Assembly: GCA_029907345.1 (NCBI GenBank)
Contig: JARYMB010000007.1
Span: forward strand, 1 to 64,000
Reading direction: 5' to 3'
DNA from: Methanolinea sp.
GTDB lineage: Archaea > Halobacteriota > Methanomicrobia > Methanomicrobiales > Methanospirillaceae
Length of the DNA: 64,000 nt
Shown here: positions 63,246 through 64,000 of the stretch, one piece after another
Numbering within the stretch: position 1 is the stretch's first letter
Layout: each line of letters begins with the position of its first letter
Notes under the pieces: model-generated
Told to the model about the DNA's origin: nothing
Seen by the model: only the letters and a program-made list of their open reading frames with translations
Databases searched by the model: none
Translations under genes and position numbers: made by a program

Positions 63246-63582
63246 GGTTGGATGGGTATTGTCTCTACCCCGGTGATGGGTGGGAACATGTCTTTACTGC
63301 ATCGCCGTGCTGTAGTGAGATGGTCCGCATAACGGTACCGTGTCTAATCACCGCACGCCTGGAGAGGATTCCGGGGGGCGATCCTGGGAACCGATCCCGG
63401 GGTGACCCGGTCCAGGGCAATTTCCTTTCCTATTTGTACCTCCATTACATAAACCATGCGCTCGGGGACTTTCTCTCGTCGCAATGGACAAATAAGGGAG
63501 AATTTGCAGGTATAAAAAACATGTGGCACCGGCCGGACGGGGGCTCTTTGCCTCCTGCGCGCCGGGCCTGCCCCTGGCGGGA
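63246..63582. other. intergenic region
   Basis: 337 bp with no gene seen. Contains the start of the zinc-ribbon gene's upstream region and, on the other side, the 3' end of the TPR gene. An A+T-rich stretch near 63430-63470 may be a promoter for the zinc-ribbon gene. Confidence 0.5.
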
Positions 63583-64000
63583 TCACCTGACCAGTATCCC
63601 GAGGGCTTCGGAGAGCGATCGGAGCCCTTCCTCCTTTCTCCCCTCCCTTAAGAGGGTGACGGCACGAGAGATGCAGTCCCTGATGGACTCCTTGTCAAGA
63701 CCGTAGGCGACCATGAAACAGCGGACCGACTCCTCGATCTCGCCGGAGAGGAAGTAACAGTTGGACAGCTCGATCCAGGCATCCACGTTCCGGGGGTCGT
63801 CGCGGACCACGCCTTCCAGGATACGGATGGCATCCTTCCGCATGCCGGTCCGGGAAAGGGCAAGCCCTTTCCAGTAGAGGTTCCGGGACCCGGAAAGCGG
63901 CCGGGACTCTTCCGCACGCGTAAAACAGGAGACGGCGTCCCGGAACCGGCCCAGCTCACAGGATGCGATCCCTTTCAGGATCCAGGCCGCGGAAAAACCG
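63583..64000 (-). CDS. TPR-repeat protein, 5' end outside the window
   Basis: At least 139 residues; the frame is open to the window edge, so the N-terminus is missing. Three or more TPR-like units are visible: AAWILKGIASCELGRFRDAV, NLYWKGLALSRTGMRKDAI and DAWIELSNCYFLSGEIEESV, followed by a final helix and stop. An internal ATG at 63843 is not the likely start. Probable protein-interaction scaffold. Confidence 0.82.
   Translation of the reverse strand, partial: GFSAAWILKGIASCELGRFRDAVSCFTRAEESRPLSGSRNLYWKGLALSRTGMRKDAIRILEGVVRDDPRNVDAWIELSNCYFLSGEIEESVRCFMVAYGLDKESIRDCISRAVTLLREGRKEEGLRSLSEALGILVR

Noticed and set aside
1-64000. CRISPR arrays, rRNA operons and replication origins
   Set aside because: No regularly spaced short repeats, no rRNA sequence and no clustered origin-box repeats next to an orc1/cdc6 gene were seen.

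Overview
The window reads as a chromosomal segment of a methanogenic euryarchaeon, most likely order Methanomicrobiales (Methanoregula/Methanolinea-like; the order is inferred from gene content, not from a search). Archaeal markers include glycerol-1-phosphate dehydrogenase, a geranylgeranyl-lipid reductase, PriS-GINS, Nop10, S27e/L44e, aIF2-alpha, a Cdc48/VAT ATPase, bifunctional FBP aldolase/phosphatase and an archaeal-type ProRS. The methanogen marker is the adjacent YcaO-TfuA pair that makes thioglycine in methyl-coenzyme M reductase. There are two tRNA genes (Gln-TTG, Pro-GGG), and no rRNA or CRISPR. Many promoters have a TATA box about 27 bp before the start codon, pointing to leaderless mRNAs.

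Layout. 1-456: end of an ISL3-like insertion sequence with a decayed transposase. 977-11517: Clp1/Grc3-type kinase, threonine ammonia-lyase, nucleotide-sugar genes (epimerase, WecB) and a run of cell-surface proteins (Cache lipoprotein, anchored surface protein, TPR, five-repeat PEGA protein). 11837-20950: a more A+T-rich accessory region beginning at tRNA-Gln. It holds secreted proteins (PGF-type anchored beta-propeller, phospholipase C/P1 nuclease-like protein, jelly-roll-like protein with a frameshift), two copies of a small non-autonomous element related to the ISL3-like IS, three copies of a conserved untranslated leader, and a membrane-anchored two-winged-helix regulator. 20955-24509: transporter, a DUF6125-like protein, and a paralogous regulator.

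24947-48926 is mostly housekeeping: 5-FTHF cyclo-ligase, SerRS, Cdc48, Hsp20, FBPAP, LSm, a Cys4 winged-helix protein, ThiC, a radical-SAM activase, RNase Z, a DHH/S1 phosphoesterase, SPFH/NfeD, a Roadblock-response regulator pair, YcaO-TfuA, a site-2 protease, RNase HII and TrkA. 48915-57326 (minus) contains GGR-ferredoxin, then a long run UPF0058-Elp3-PriS-Gins51-L44e-S27e-aIF2alpha-Nop10-PAC2-EndoQ, joining replication, translation, tRNA modification, proteostasis and DNA repair. 57344-64000: ADP-ribosylglycohydrolase, UPF0179-egsA, DUF63-SpoIIM-like-ProRS, a zinc-ribbon protein and a TPR protein cut by the window edge.

The most unusual feature is the leader family (14390-14657, 17148-17386, 19197-19368, all read on minus). 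The copies are about 94-97% identical by eye. In copies A and C the similarity begins near a predicted transcription start and ends at or near the start of a secreted-protein gene, although the proteins are unrelated. The leaders contain several nested hairpins, one next to the ribosome-binding site.
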